A stretch of DNA of 64,000 nt, from NCBI RefSeq assembly GCF_016595675.1, contig NZ_JAENJH010000003.1, positions 744,001 to 808,000 on the forward strand. The letters are read 5' to 3'. The notes below the pieces were generated by a model that did not search any database, was not told where the DNA came from, and worked only from the letters and a program-made list of their open reading frames with translations. Positions 26,370 through 34,760 of this stretch are shown piece after piece; position 1 is the first letter of the stretch, and every line of letters starts with the position of its first letter. Made by a program: the position numbers and the translations under genes. This DNA comes from Prauserella cavernicola. GTDB taxonomy: Bacteria; Actinomycetota; Actinomycetes; Mycobacteriales; Pseudonocardiaceae.

Positions 26370-26596
26370 CCAGGACGATCGCGACGAGGTTCGCGGCGAT
26401 CCCTGCGAGACACAGCAGGGTCAGCACCAGCGGGAGCCGGTCGGCAATCCGCGAGTTTAGGCGCCACCGCTTGCCGCTCGGACTCGTAGCGAGACAGGCT
26501 GGCCTGCGAGATCGGCACCATGCGCGCTAGCTGGGACTGAGACAGCCCCGCCTCGCTGCGTAGGCGGCGGAGCCTCTGCCCGAATGTCTCGGCCAT
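26333..26596 (-). CDS. XRE family HTH regulator (C-terminus probably disrupted)
   Basis: An 87-residue frame. Residues 1-45 form a Cro/C1-type HTH: MAETFGQRLRRLRSEAGLSQ followed by SQLARMVPISQASLSRYESERQ. After residue 50 the frame becomes Arg/Pro-rich, while another frame over the same bases (26359-26469) encodes a clear hydrophobic helix (LPLVLTLLCLAGIAANLVAIVLGWG). The natural product may therefore be an HTH plus membrane anchor broken by an indel, or the two are separate overlapping genes. It probably regulates the island genes. Confidence 0.6.
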   Translation of the reverse strand: MAETFGQRLRRLRSEAGLSQSQLARMVPISQASLSRYESERQAVAPKLADCRPAPAGADPAVSRRDRREPRRDRPGLGLRRLRISWG

Positions 26597-26620
26597 CGGT
26601 AATCCTCGTCGCGGAGTGGT

Positions 26621-26672
26621 CCTCTTCGCGTTGCCCCCGGGAGCTACCCGGGGGCGTCCCTCCGCGAAGAGG
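26621..26672. promoter_or_regulatory. Nested hairpin between small-peptide operon and XRE gene
   Basis: An outer 10-bp stem CCTCTTCGCG/CGCGAAGAGG encloses an inner 9-bp stem GCCCCCGGG/CCCGGGGGC with loop AGCTA. It lies 25 bases before the XRE start and after the end of the 35-codon ORF. It may be a terminator for the upstream pair or an operator/leader for XRE. Confidence 0.5.
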
Positions 26673-26710
26673 TGCATTGCCAGGCTGCCCGACCTGTTGC
26701 AACAGATCGG

Positions 26711-26818
26711 CTACCAAACGCGATCCTCGGCGTCGTCTCCATCGTCAGCGGGAGAAGCGAGCCACCTCGTGAACCGAGCCCACCCGCTGCGGGCCCATGC
26801 GATCGCCCGTCTGATCAT
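26711..26818 (-). CDS. 35-residue basic peptide, translationally coupled
   Basis: MIRRAIAWARSGWARFTRWL followed by an acidic tail (SPADDGDDAEDRVW). The ATG overlaps the stop of the upstream membrane-protein gene (ATGA, 26815-26818), a sign of coupled translation and the main reason to call it. The first 20 residues make an amphipathic basic helix rich in Trp/Arg. I do not recognise a family. Confidence 0.5.
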   Translation of the reverse strand: MIRRAIAWARSGWARFTRWLASPADDGDDAEDRVW

Positions 26819-27120
26819 CGCGAGGTCTCCCGTCGATCCAAGTTCGGCGCCGAGGGGCCCGCCCAGCGGCGCGATACCGCCATGAGGCTCTGCCACACCG
26901 TCGCAGCCATCGCAGCGACGAGGACCGGCACGAAGAACGGATCGTTGGCGACCACACCCCGGTCGGCAAGTGAGGCGAGGACGTACACCACGAACATCGC
27001 GTGGGCCGGTCTCACGATGAGCTTGGTGAGCGCGCGACGCGTTGGCCCAAGAGCCTGCCGAGTCGGTGGATGACTACGGGTGACGAGTGGCTGGTGGGGG
27101 CCGGTGTACGTTGTGGCCAT
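26815..27120 (-). CDS. Small membrane protein of the proA island
   Basis: A 101-residue protein from ATG 27120 (GAGAGG upstream). After a polar N-terminus two hydrophobic stretches follow: AMFVVYVLASLA and FFVPVLVAAMAATVWQSLM, then a basic tail. Proteins of this kind are common, unnamed cargo of actinomycete integrative elements. It is nearest to the right-hand repeat and precedes the 35-residue ORF in an operon. Function unknown. Confidence 0.55.
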   Translation of the reverse strand: MATTYTGPHQPLVTRSHPPTRQALGPTRRALTKLIVRPAHAMFVVYVLASLADRGVVANDPFFVPVLVAAMAATVWQSLMAVSRRWAGPSAPNLDRRETSR

Positions 27121-27199
27121 GGCGGTACCTCTCTGTGGTGGGCACCCCGGGTCCACATCCGGTCCATGATCAAGGGTTTCTGCCAGGTCAGAGAGTCGA

Positions 27200-27235
27200 G
27201 TACGCCAGTACGCGGTACTGCCCGCGGGGCGCTGA
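27200..27235 (+). repeat. Direct repeat, right copy (attR-like)
   Basis: 36 bases identical to the proA 3' end at 24342-24377, including its stop codon, but here preceded by unrelated sequence (GAGAGTCGA) and followed by TCATCG. It lies 105 bases before the helicase start. Confidence 0.85.
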
Positions 27236-27340
27236 TCATCGACACCGGTTCGCCACAATCACAGTCGATGGTCGTCCCTGCCTGGGGAAGTCACGGGCGT
27301 GGCGTCGCCGAAACCCGTTCCCTGGATCAGGAGGTCCACC

Positions 27341-29032
27341 ATGACTGAGCACGAATCCGAGCCCGAACCCGCGGCGACCTTCGCCGACCTCCTGTTGCGC
27401 CAGGAACTGCTCGACGCGCTCTCCGGCCTCGGCTACGAGGAGCCGACGCCCATCCAGCGCGCCGCCATCCCGCCCGTGCTCGAGGGCCGCGACCTCGTCG
27501 GCCAGGCCGCGACCGGCACCGGCAAGACCGCGGCCTTCGCGCTGCCGATCCTGCAGCGCATCACCCGCCACGGCCAGGGCGTCAAGCCCAAGGCGCTGGT
27601 GCTCGCGCCCACCCGCGAGCTCGCCGTCCAGGTCTCCGAGGCGATGCACCGCTACGGCCACCAGCTGGGCACCCGCGTGCTGCCGATCTACGGCGGCCAG
27701 CCCATCGGACGGCAGCTCAAGGCGCTCGAACGCGGCGTCGACGTCGTGATCGCCACGCCGGGCCGCGCGCTCGACCACATCTCCCGCGGCACGCTCTCGC
27801 TCGGCGAGCTGAGCATGGTGGTGCTCGACGAGGCCGACGAGATGCTCGACATGGGCTTCGCCGAGGACATCGAGGCGATCTTCCAGGACATTCCCGAGCA
27901 GCGGCAGACCATGCTGTTCTCGGCGACGATGCCGCCGCGCATCAGCGGGATGGTCCAGCACTACCTGACCGAGCCCGTGCGCATCGAACTCGGCCGCGCG
28001 GCGTCGCAGAAGAACGAGCCGTCGCTGGTGCGCCAGGCCGCCTACGTGGTGCCCCGTGGCCACAAGCCCGCTGCGCTGGGCCGCATGCTCGACGCCGAGT
28101 CGCCGACGGCGGCGATCGTCTTCTGCCGCACGCGCGAGGAGGTCGACCAGCTCACCGAGACGCTCAACGGCCGCGGTTACCGCGCCGAACCGCTGCACGG
28201 CGGCATGAACCAGCAGCAGCGCGACCGGGTGGTCGAGCGGCTGCGCTCGGCCACGGCCGACCTCGTGGTCGCCACGGACGTCGCCGCCCGCGGACTCGAC
28301 ATCGAGCAGCTGACCCACGTGGTCAACTACAACGTGCCGAGCGCGCCCGAGGCCTACGTCCACCGCATCGGCCGCGTGGGCAGGGCGGGCCGCGAGGGCA
28401 CCGCCATCACGCTGGCCGAGCCCCGCGAGCACCGGATGCTCAAGACCATCGAGCGCGTCACGGGCCAGCAGATCCCCGTCCGCAAGCTCCCGACGATCGC
28501 CGACGTCAGGGCCCAGCGCCTCGAGCAGACGCGCGGCGCGCTGTGGGAGAGCCTGCAGGACTCCGACGGCCTCGACCGGTTCCGCGCCGTCGTCGAACCC
28601 CTCGCCGAGGAGTTCGACGTGGTGGAGGTGGCGCTGGCCGCGGTGAAGCTGGCCCACGAGGCCGCGGGCACGGTCACCGACGAGGAGGAGATCCCCGAGG
28701 TCACCTCGTGGCCGCCCGCCGACGCCAGGCGGGGCCGCAAGGACGGACCCGGTGGCAGGGAGCGCAAGGGCCGCGCGGTCGGGCGGGGCATGACCCGGCT
28801 GTTCGTCGGCGTCGGGCGCACCGCCGGTGTCCGGCCGCAGGACCTGGTCGGCGCCATCGCTGGCGAGTCCCGGCTGAGGGGCCGCGACATCGGTGCCATC
28901 GACATCGCCGACCGGTTCTCGCTGGTCGACGTGCCGGAGGGCGCGGCGGACGACGTGATCTCCGCGCTCAAGGGCACCACCATCAAAGGCCGCAAGACCA
29001 CGATCCGCCGCGAGCGGTTCCAGTCGCGCTAG
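27341..29032 (+). CDS. DEAD-box ATP-dependent RNA helicase
   Basis: A 563-residue helicase. Q motif FADLLLRQELLDALSGLGYEEPTPIQ, motif I ATGTGKT, PTRELA, TPGR, motif II DEAD, motif III SAT, then VFCRTREEVD, ATDVAARGLDIE and HRIGRVGRAGREG. The C-terminus has an RNA-binding DbpA-like domain (MTRLFVGVGRTAGVRPQDLVGAIAGE). It resembles CsdA/DeaD-type helicases that unwind structured RNA in ribosome assembly or cold. ATG 27341 has AGGAGG. It overlaps the convergent cyclase gene by four bases. Confidence 0.93.
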   Translation: MTEHESEPEPAATFADLLLRQELLDALSGLGYEEPTPIQRAAIPPVLEGRDLVGQAATGTGKTAAFALPILQRITRHGQGVKPKALVLAPTRELAVQVSEAMHRYGHQLGTRVLPIYGGQPIGRQLKALERGVDVVIATPGRALDHISRGTLSLGELSMVVLDEADEMLDMGFAEDIEAIFQDIPEQRQTMLFSATMPPRISGMVQHYLTEPVRIELGRAASQKNEPSLVRQAAYVVPRGHKPAALGRMLDAESPTAAIVFCRTREEVDQLTETLNGRGYRAEPLHGGMNQQQRDRVVERLRSATADLVVATDVAARGLDIEQLTHVVNYNVPSAPEAYVHRIGRVGRAGREGTAITLAEPREHRMLKTIERVTGQQIPVRKLPTIADVRAQRLEQTRGALWESLQDSDGLDRFRAVVEPLAEEFDVVEVALAAVKLAHEAAGTVTDEEEIPEVTSWPPADARRGRKDGPGGRERKGRAVGRGMTRLFVGVGRTAGVRPQDLVGAIAGESRLRGRDIGAIDIADRFSLVDVPEGAADDVISALKGTTIKGRKTTIRRERFQSR

Positions 29033-30072
29033 CGCCGGCCACGGCGGGGAGCAAGGCCGAGCAGGTCGGCGGCCTGCGGCCCGCTGTCCGACGAGCCGCT
29101 CTGACCCCTCGCCCTGCGCAGGGCGGCGGGCCGGATGCGGCTGTAACCGCGCACCGACGCCGACCGGCGCGAGCGGAGCTCGTAGGCCGGATCCCCGGTC
29201 AGCGCCTTCGCCAGCGTCCGGTCGACCAGGATGGTGCCGGGCCGCGCGATCGAGGTGAGCCTGCTCGCCAGGTTCACGGTCTCGCCGTAGACGTCGCCGA
29301 AGCGGCTCAGCACGCGCCCGGACGCCAGCCCGGCGCGCACCGGCGGCAGCTCGTCGTCGGTGCTCGTGCGCTCGGTCAGTGTCAGCGCGATCTCGGCTGC
29401 CTCCGCCGGTGAGTCGGCCACGAACAGCACCTCGTCGCCGATCATCTTGACCACGCGGCCGCGGCCCTCGGCGACGACCTCGGTCGCGAGCGCCTCGAAG
29501 CGCTCCAGTACGTCACCCAGTTCGTTCTCGTCGATCCGGCGCGTCATCCGGGTGTAGCCGACCATGTCGACGAAGCCGACGACCTGGGTGCGGGCCTCGA
29601 GGTCCTCGTCGGGAACCGCGAGCGCCCTGCCCGCGTACGCCACGAGGTGACGCCGCCACACGAAGCTCTGCACGCGCTCCAGCTGGGGCACCAGCGTCTC
29701 GACGAGCTCGGTGAGCCGCTGTTCGTCGGCGGCCAGCTCGGGGTGCTCGCGCACCAGCGACCAGAGCAGGTCGGCCTGCCATTCGGCCAACCGCGACAGG
29801 TGCAGGCCCAGCGCCCGCGTCACCGCCGTCTCCAGCTCCTGGTCGAAGACGCCCGCGTCGATCATGCCGTCGGCGATCCGGACCGCCTCGACATCCGCGT
29901 CGGTGAACACCACCTGGTCGTTCGGCACTGCGGCGAAGCCCAGCGCTCGCCAGAGCTGCCTGGTGCGTTCCTCGGACACGCCCGCGAGCTCGGCCACCTG
30001 GAGCCGGGTGTAGGAGCGCTGACCGCCCAGCAGGACGCGTTCCAGTCTGCGCTGGAATGCCTCGTCGGCCAT
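29029..30072 (-). CDS. Class III adenylate/guanylate cyclase
   Basis: A 347-residue protein. The N-terminal 60 residues resemble a MerR-type HTH (RLQVAELAGVSEERTRQLWRALGF). A helical middle part precedes a class III cyclase domain from about 160: VVGFVDMVGYTRMTRRIDENEL with the first metal Asp, VKMIGDEVLFVADSP with the second, and RFGDVYGETVNLASRLTSIARPG with the transition-state Asn/Arg region. It probably makes cAMP. This domain set is typical of actinobacterial cytosolic cyclases. Its 3' end overlaps the helicase 3' end, so each transcript is antisense to the other there. Confidence 0.88.
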   Translation of the reverse strand: MADEAFQRRLERVLLGGQRSYTRLQVAELAGVSEERTRQLWRALGFAAVPNDQVVFTDADVEAVRIADGMIDAGVFDQELETAVTRALGLHLSRLAEWQADLLWSLVREHPELAADEQRLTELVETLVPQLERVQSFVWRRHLVAYAGRALAVPDEDLEARTQVVGFVDMVGYTRMTRRIDENELGDVLERFEALATEVVAEGRGRVVKMIGDEVLFVADSPAEAAEIALTLTERTSTDDELPPVRAGLASGRVLSRFGDVYGETVNLASRLTSIARPGTILVDRTLAKALTGDPAYELRSRRSASVRGYSRIRPAALRRARGQSGSSDSGPQAADLLGLAPRRGRR

Positions 30073-30075
30073 CGG

Positions 30076-30525
30076 CTACGTCGTGTGCACGATCAGGACG
30101 TCGACGCCCGACTTGCGCGCCACCTCCGACGGCACGGAGCCGAGGAGTCGCCCGGCGAGGGTGTTGAGGCCCCGGTTGCCGACCACCAGCAGGTCGGCGG
30201 AGCGGTCCTTGACCACCGAGCCCAGCACGTCGGCGGGCTCACCGCGCACGGCGGTGGTCTCGATCTTCTCGGCGCCCGCCCTGACGGCGCGGTCGCGGGC
30301 GGACTGCAATGTGTCCTCGGCGGGGGCGGAACCGACGACCTGGTAGGCCTCGCCGCCCAGCTCGTCCTGGGCACGCTCGATCTCCTGCTTGCTCGCCGGA
30401 GAGTAGGCGCACGTGATCACCAGCGTGGCTCCGGCGTCGGCGGCTACGCCTGCCGCACGATCGACGGCGGCGAAGGACGACTCGGAGCCGTCGGTGCCGA
30501 CGACCACGGTCTGATAGGCGGCCAT
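30076..30525 (-). CDS. Universal stress protein (UspA family)
   Basis: A 149-residue single-domain Usp from MAAYQTVVVGTDGSESS, with AGGAGG just upstream (an in-frame start seven codons earlier overlaps that site). The ATP-binding signature G-2x-G-9x-G-S/T is visible as VVGNRGLNTLAGRLLGSVPSEVAR. Such proteins respond to stress and bind nucleotides. It lies four bases upstream of the cyclase gene, probably in one operon, which would link it to cAMP signalling. Confidence 0.9.
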   Translation of the reverse strand: MAAYQTVVVGTDGSESSFAAVDRAAGVAADAGATLVITCAYSPASKQEIERAQDELGGEAYQVVGSAPAEDTLQSARDRAVRAGAEKIETTAVRGEPADVLGSVVKDRSADLLVVGNRGLNTLAGRLLGSVPSEVARKSGVDVLIVHTT

Positions 30526-30600
30526 CAGGTCCTCCTGCGGGGTCACGGGCCGGTATGCAGGAGGACAGTAGCGTGCCGCGCGGCCCAGCGCAGCAGTAAC

Positions 30601-31707
30601 CTACTCGCGAGTCGGTTCTGAGCCGACCGAGGCGGTGGCCTTCTCCATGTGCTGCGCGGTGCCGTTGTTGTCGCCGCCGGAACCGGCCTTGCCCGCGGCG
30701 GTGGCGCCCGCCGGTTCGGCCTCCTCCAGCGCCGAGTTGGCCTCGGCGAGCATCGTGCGCGCGGCGCGCACCTGGTCGGCGATCTTGCCGCGCAGCGTCC
30801 GCAGCGCTTCCACCTTGGCGGTGGCCTCGGTCTTCCTGCGGGTGGCGTCCTCGGTGGCCTCGCGCACCCGGCGGTTGGCCTCGTCGGTGGCCTCGGCGAC
30901 GCGTGCGTTGGCCTCGTTGATCGAGTTCTGCTTGCGCCGGTTGGCGTCCTCCACCGACTCCCGCTGGCGCCGGTCGATCTCGTTCTGGGCCTTGGTCTGC
31001 TCCTCGGAGACCTCCTTGCGGATGGCCGCCGCCTCGTCGGTGGCCTCGCGCACCCGCCGCTCGGCCTCGGCCTTGCTGGCCGCCTCCTGCTCGGCGAGCG
31101 TGCGCATCGACTCCGTGCGCCGCGTGGCCATCGCGATCTCGAAGTCCTCTTCGACCTGGGTACGGCGCTGCTCGGACTCGCGGTCGAGCCGGTCGCGCTC
31201 GTTCTTGGCCGTGGTGGTGATCGACTCGGCCTCGGCGCGGGCGTCGGTCAGCACCTTGCGGTGCTCGGCCTCCATCTCCCTGCGCCGCTCCGCGAGCTCG
31301 GTGAGCAGCTGCTCGTAGCGGGCGCGCATCGCGCTGGCGTCGGACTCCGCCTTGGCGCGGATGTGGCCTGCCTCGGCCTCGGCCCTGGCCTTGGTGTCGT
31401 TGGCCTCCTCCTGCGCGAGCCGCAGCATGCGCTGCAGTCGCTCGGAGAGGCCTTCGATCGTGGTGGGCGGTTGCGCGAGCCGTTCGACCTGGCCGCGCAG
31501 GTCGTCGATCTCGATGCGCGCCGCCTCGAGCTGCCTCGCCAGGTCGCCCGCCTGCGAGATGGCCGCGTCCCGGTCGGACGTGAGCATCTTCAGATCGGCG
31601 TCAAGCCGCTCCAGGTGCTCGTCGACCTGTGCTCGGCTGTACCCACGCTTCTCGAAGTCGAAGCCGGCTCCCAGCGGCACGAGCTCCCGTTCTTCGCCAA
31701 GGCTCAT
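30601..31707 (-). CDS. DivIVA-domain coiled-coil protein
   Basis: A 368-residue protein. The N-terminal 60 residues carry a DivIVA-like membrane-curvature domain (GFDFEKRGYSRAQVDEHLERLDADL). About 270 residues of nearly unbroken coiled coil follow, rich in Glu, Arg, Ala (for example RLAQEEANDTKARAEAEAGH), ending in a Gly-rich disordered tail. Actinobacterial relatives organise polar growth and the cytoskeleton at the membrane. The coiled coil has no enzyme motif. It is transcribed toward the Usp/cyclase pair. Confidence 0.85.
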   Translation of the reverse strand: MSLGEERELVPLGAGFDFEKRGYSRAQVDEHLERLDADLKMLTSDRDAAISQAGDLARQLEAARIEIDDLRGQVERLAQPPTTIEGLSERLQRMLRLAQEEANDTKARAEAEAGHIRAKAESDASAMRARYEQLLTELAERRREMEAEHRKVLTDARAEAESITTTAKNERDRLDRESEQRRTQVEEDFEIAMATRRTESMRTLAEQEAASKAEAERRVREATDEAAAIRKEVSEEQTKAQNEIDRRQRESVEDANRRKQNSINEANARVAEATDEANRRVREATEDATRRKTEATAKVEALRTLRGKIADQVRAARTMLAEANSALEEAEPAGATAAGKAGSGGDNNGTAQHMEKATASVGSEPTRE

Positions 31708-31868
31708 GTCCCCACCCTAACGGGCGCTGCGAAGTGCCCGCCGCCGAACGTCGCTATCGCGGCGCGATGTTCTGCCCGCGTTGGTCCGGCGCGCACAGCG
31801 GGCCAGTCGCTCCGCGCCGGCGTGAGTACGTTGTGGACGATCCCTGGCGAGGGTCCCGGCCGGAAAAA

Positions 31869-32312
31869 TCAGTGCTCGGCGGCGGGTTCGACCAGCTCCA
31901 CCAACACGCCGCCCGCGTCCTTCGGATGCACGAAGTTGACCTTGCTGCCCGCCGTGCCGCGCTTCGACTCCGGGTAGAGCAGCCGCAGGCCCTTCGCCCG
32001 CAGCGCGTCCGCGGCGGCCTCGACGTCGGTGACGCGGTAGGCCAGCTGCTGCAGACCCGGGCCCTTGGTGTCGAGGAACTTGCCGATGGTCGAGTCGGGG
32101 CGCAGCGGCGCGAGCAGCTGCACCGCGGGACCGCCGGCGTCGCCCGGCGCGCGCAGCATGGCCTCGCGCACGCCCTGCTCCTCGTTGACCTCGGTGTGGG
32201 TCGCCTCGAGCCCGAAGTTCTCCGCGTAGAACGCGATGGCCTCGTCGAGGTCTGCGACGGCCACGCCGACGTGGTCGATCGTCGTGATGAACGGCTTCAG
32301 TGCCTGCTGCAT
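31869..32312 (-). CDS. mce: Methylmalonyl-CoA epimerase
   Basis: A 147-residue VOC-fold enzyme interconverting (R)- and (S)-methylmalonyl-CoA. Metal ligands fit: His in TTIDHVGVAVADLDEAIAFY, His in the GPGLQQLAYRV region (here Gln-Gln-Leu, so this ligand looks altered), and Glu in GGVLVELVEP. The C-terminal KVNFVHPKDAGGVLVEL is the family hallmark. ATG 32312 is preferred over an upstream start. Divergent from the thiolase-meaB pair, with which it forms a propionyl/methylmalonyl-CoA gene group. Confidence 0.85.
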   Translation of the reverse strand: MQQALKPFITTIDHVGVAVADLDEAIAFYAENFGLEATHTEVNEEQGVREAMLRAPGDAGGPAVQLLAPLRPDSTIGKFLDTKGPGLQQLAYRVTDVEAAADALRAKGLRLLYPESKRGTAGSKVNFVHPKDAGGVLVELVEPAAEH

Positions 32313-32469
32313 GGACGCAGGATAGGTGGCCTTCGCGCTCACCGGACGTGCCGATGTTCACACGCGGCGCTCACCGTCGCGCTCGATTCAGACGGGCTCC
32401 CGGCCGGTATCGTCGCCCGGAGCGGCTCGTGCAGCGAGGCAGCGCGTCGACGAGATTCAGGAGGCTGTT

Positions 32470-33657
32470 GTGTCCGGTTCCGTGATCCTGGGTGCCGCCC
32501 GTACGCCGATCGGTCGGCTCTTGGGTTCGTTGAAGGACTTCTCCGGGGCCCAGCTCGGCGGCGTCGCCATCAAGGCCGCGCTCGAGCGGGCCGGTGTCGC
32601 ACCCGAGGCGGTGCAGTACACGATCATGGGCCAGGTGCTCACGGCAGGCGCGGGCCAGATCCCGGCCAGGCAGGCCGCCGTGGCCGCCGGCATCCCGATG
32701 AGCGTGCCCGCGCTCAGCATCAACAAGGTGTGCCTCTCGGGCCTCGATGCCATCGCGCTGGCCGACCAGCTCATCCGCGCCGGCGAGTTCGACCTGGTGG
32801 TCGCGGGCGGACAGGAGTCGATGACCCAGTCGCCGCACCTGCTGCCCAAGTCGCGCTCCGGGTTCAAGTACGGCGACACGACGCTGGTGGACCACATGGC
32901 CTACGACGGCCTGTTCTGCGCCTTCGACCAGGTCGCGATGGGCAGCTCCACAGAGAAGTACAACGAGCGCTACGGCCTCACGCGCGAGCAGCAGGACGCG
33001 TTCGCGGCGCGCTCGCACCAGCTGGCGGCCAAGGCCATCGCGGGCGGCGTGTTCGCCGACGAGATCGCCGAGGTCCGGATTCCGCAGCGCAAGGGCGACC
33101 CGGTCGTGTTCGACACCGACGAGGGCGTGCGCGCCGACACCACCGCGGAGAGCCTGGCGAAGCTGCGGCCCGCCTTCGCCTCCGACGGCACGATCACCGC
33201 GGGTTCGGCCTCGCAGATCTCCGACGGCGCCGCCGCCGTGGTGGTGGCGAGCAAGGCCAAGGCCGAGGAGCTCGGTCTCGCGCCGCTGGCCGAGATCGGC
33301 GCCCACGGTGTGGTCTCCGGTCCCGACGCGAGCCTGCACGAGCAGCCGTCCAACGCGATCAACGCCGCGCTGGGCAAGGCGGGCCTCGACGCGAGCTCGC
33401 TCGACCTGGTGGAGATCAACGAGGCGTTCGCCGCGGTGGGGCTCGTCTCCACCGAGAAGCTGGGCATCGACCCGGACATCGTGAACGTCAACGGCGGCGC
33501 GATCGCGCTGGGTCACCCCATCGGCGCGTCCGGTGCCCGCCTCGCCGTGCACCTGGCCTACGAGCTGCGCCGCCGTGGTGGCGGGCTCGGTGCGGCCGCG
33601 TTGTGCGGTGGTGGCGGTCAGGGTGACGCGCTGCTGATCCGTGTCCCCGCGAGCTGA
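32470..33657 (+). CDS. Acetyl-CoA C-acetyltransferase (thiolase)
   Basis: A 395-residue thiolase. It has the acyl-accepting Cys in [14 protein letters not shown] (near 90), [13 protein letters not shown], His in [17 protein letters not shown] and the second Cys in [14 protein letters not shown]. It catalyses reversible condensation of two acetyl-CoA, feeding acetoacetyl-CoA or fatty acid breakdown. The start is GTG 32470, with CAGGAGG at the right distance; upstream codons in frame are unconserved. It overlaps meaB by 17 bases. Confidence 0.93.
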   Translation: MSGSVILGAARTPIGRLLGSLKDFSGAQLGGVAIKAALERAGVAPEAVQYTIMGQVLTAGAGQIPARQAAVAAGIPMSVPALSINKVCLSGLDAIALADQLIRAGEFDLVVAGGQESMTQSPHLLPKSRSGFKYGDTTLVDHMAYDGLFCAFDQVAMGSSTEKYNERYGLTREQQDAFAARSHQLAAKAIAGGVFADEIAEVRIPQRKGDPVVFDTDEGVRADTTAESLAKLRPAFASDGTITAGSASQISDGAAAVVVASKAKAEELGLAPLAEIGAHGVVSGPDASLHEQPSNAINAALGKAGLDASSLDLVEINEAFAAVGLVSTEKLGIDPDIVNVNGGAIALGHPIGASGARLAVHLAYELRRRGGGLGAAALCGGGGQGDALLIRVPAS

Positions 33658-34606
33658 CGTCACCGAACTGGTCGGGCAGGCGCGGGAGGGCAAGCCCCGT
33701 GCCGTCGCCCGGCTGATCTCCCTCGTCGAGGACGCCCACCCGCAGCTGCGGGAGGTCGCGGCCGCGTTGACGCCGTACACCGGCAACGCGCAGGTCGTCG
33801 GCCTCACCGGGCCCCCCGGAGTCGGCAAGTCGACATCCACGTCGATGCTGCTCTCGGCGTTGCGTGAGCAGGGCAAACGCGTCGGTGTGCTGGCCATCGA
33901 CCCGTCGTCGCCGTTCTCGGGCGGAGCACTGCTCGGCGACCGGATCCGGATGAGCGAGCACGCCGTCGACCCCGGCGTGTTCATCCGGTCGATGGCCACG
34001 CGCGGGCATCTCGGCGGCCTCGCGTGGGCCGCGCCGCAGGCGGTGCGCGTGCTCGACGCCGCCGGATTCGATGTCGTGCTGATCGAGACGGTCGGTGTCG
34101 GGCAGTCCGAAGTGGACGTCGTGCGGCTCGCCGACACCACGGTGGTGCTGCTGGCCCCGGGAATGGGCGACGGAATCCAGGCGGCCAAGGCGGGCGTGCT
34201 CGAGATCGCCGACGTCTTCGTGGTCAACAAGGCCGATCGCGAGGGCGCCGACGCCACCGTGCACGACCTGCGGCAGCTGGTCGCCATGAGCCGGAGGGGC
34301 GTGGCGGGGCCGTCGTGGCGGCAGCCGATCGTGCCGACGGCCGCCGCGAAGGGCGAGGGCGCCGCCGAGGTCCTGCGCGCGCTGGGGGAGCACCACACGT
34401 GGCTGGCCGAGCACGGCGAGCTGGACCGCAGGCGCACCGCGCGGGCCGAGGCCGAGGTGGAGGCCATCGCGCTGCGGCGGCTGCGCGCGGAGCTGGGCGA
34501 ACTGCGCGGTGGCGAGCGACTCGGCGAACTGGCCAGGAGGGTCGCGGGCCGCGAGCTCGATCCCTACGCCGCCGCCGACGAGCTGGTGGCCGACCTGCGC
34601 CGCTAG
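33641..34606 (+). CDS. meaB: Methylmalonyl-CoA mutase-associated GTPase
   Basis: A 321-residue G3E-family GTPase. Walker A is [31 protein letters not shown] and [13 protein letters not shown] are family hallmarks; Walker B-like [12 protein letters not shown]; base recognition NKAD. MeaB protects and gates cobalamin loading of methylmalonyl-CoA mutase. The mutase genes themselves are not in this window. It overlaps the thiolase gene, and the epimerase gene lies divergent just upstream, so this is a methylmalonyl-CoA locus. Confidence 0.94.
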   Translation: MSPRADVTELVGQAREGKPRAVARLISLVEDAHPQLREVAAALTPYTGNAQVVGLTGPPGVGKSTSTSMLLSALREQGKRVGVLAIDPSSPFSGGALLGDRIRMSEHAVDPGVFIRSMATRGHLGGLAWAAPQAVRVLDAAGFDVVLIETVGVGQSEVDVVRLADTTVVLLAPGMGDGIQAAKAGVLEIADVFVVNKADREGADATVHDLRQLVAMSRRGVAGPSWRQPIVPTAAAKGEGAAEVLRALGEHHTWLAEHGELDRRRTARAEAEVEAIALRRLRAELGELRGGERLGELARRVAGRELDPYAAADELVADLRR

Positions 34607-34760
34607 CGGGACGGGACCCCGCCGCTGTCGATGAGTTCGGTGCGGTGCGACCGCTCCGACGAGCCCGGTGGCCGCACCGGTAGCGAGCCGCGTGCGGGCA
34701 AGCCGGGGTCGATCGTGGTTCACCGGGCCTACGCCGCCCTTGGTGAGCGAGCGGATCCGC

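Larger units (their letters stand above)
24378..27235. mobile_element. Small genomic island in the 3' end of proA carrying a toxin-immunity pair
   Basis: The 36-bp repeat of the proA terminus at both ends shows site-specific insertion that keeps proA intact. The interior has, from right to left on the minus strand: a 101-residue membrane protein, a 35-residue peptide, an XRE regulator, an HTH segment, a DddA-like deaminase toxin and an Imm1 gene; a frameshifted small membrane protein lies on the plus strand. Interior genes are small and partly broken. I see no integrase, excisionase of certain identity or replication gene. The left 24378-24634 stretch has no recognisable gene, only a polar minus-strand frame. 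It looks like a decayed actinomycete integrative element. Confidence 0.7.

Noticed and set aside
24378-27199. Integrase or conjugation genes in the proA island
   Set aside because: I looked for a tyrosine recombinase (R..HxxR..Y), Rep and FtsK-like motifs in all frames and saw none; only small genes are present.
34607-34760. Gene between meaB and the MocR remnant
   Set aside because: No frame of protein-like content; short intergenic spacer only.
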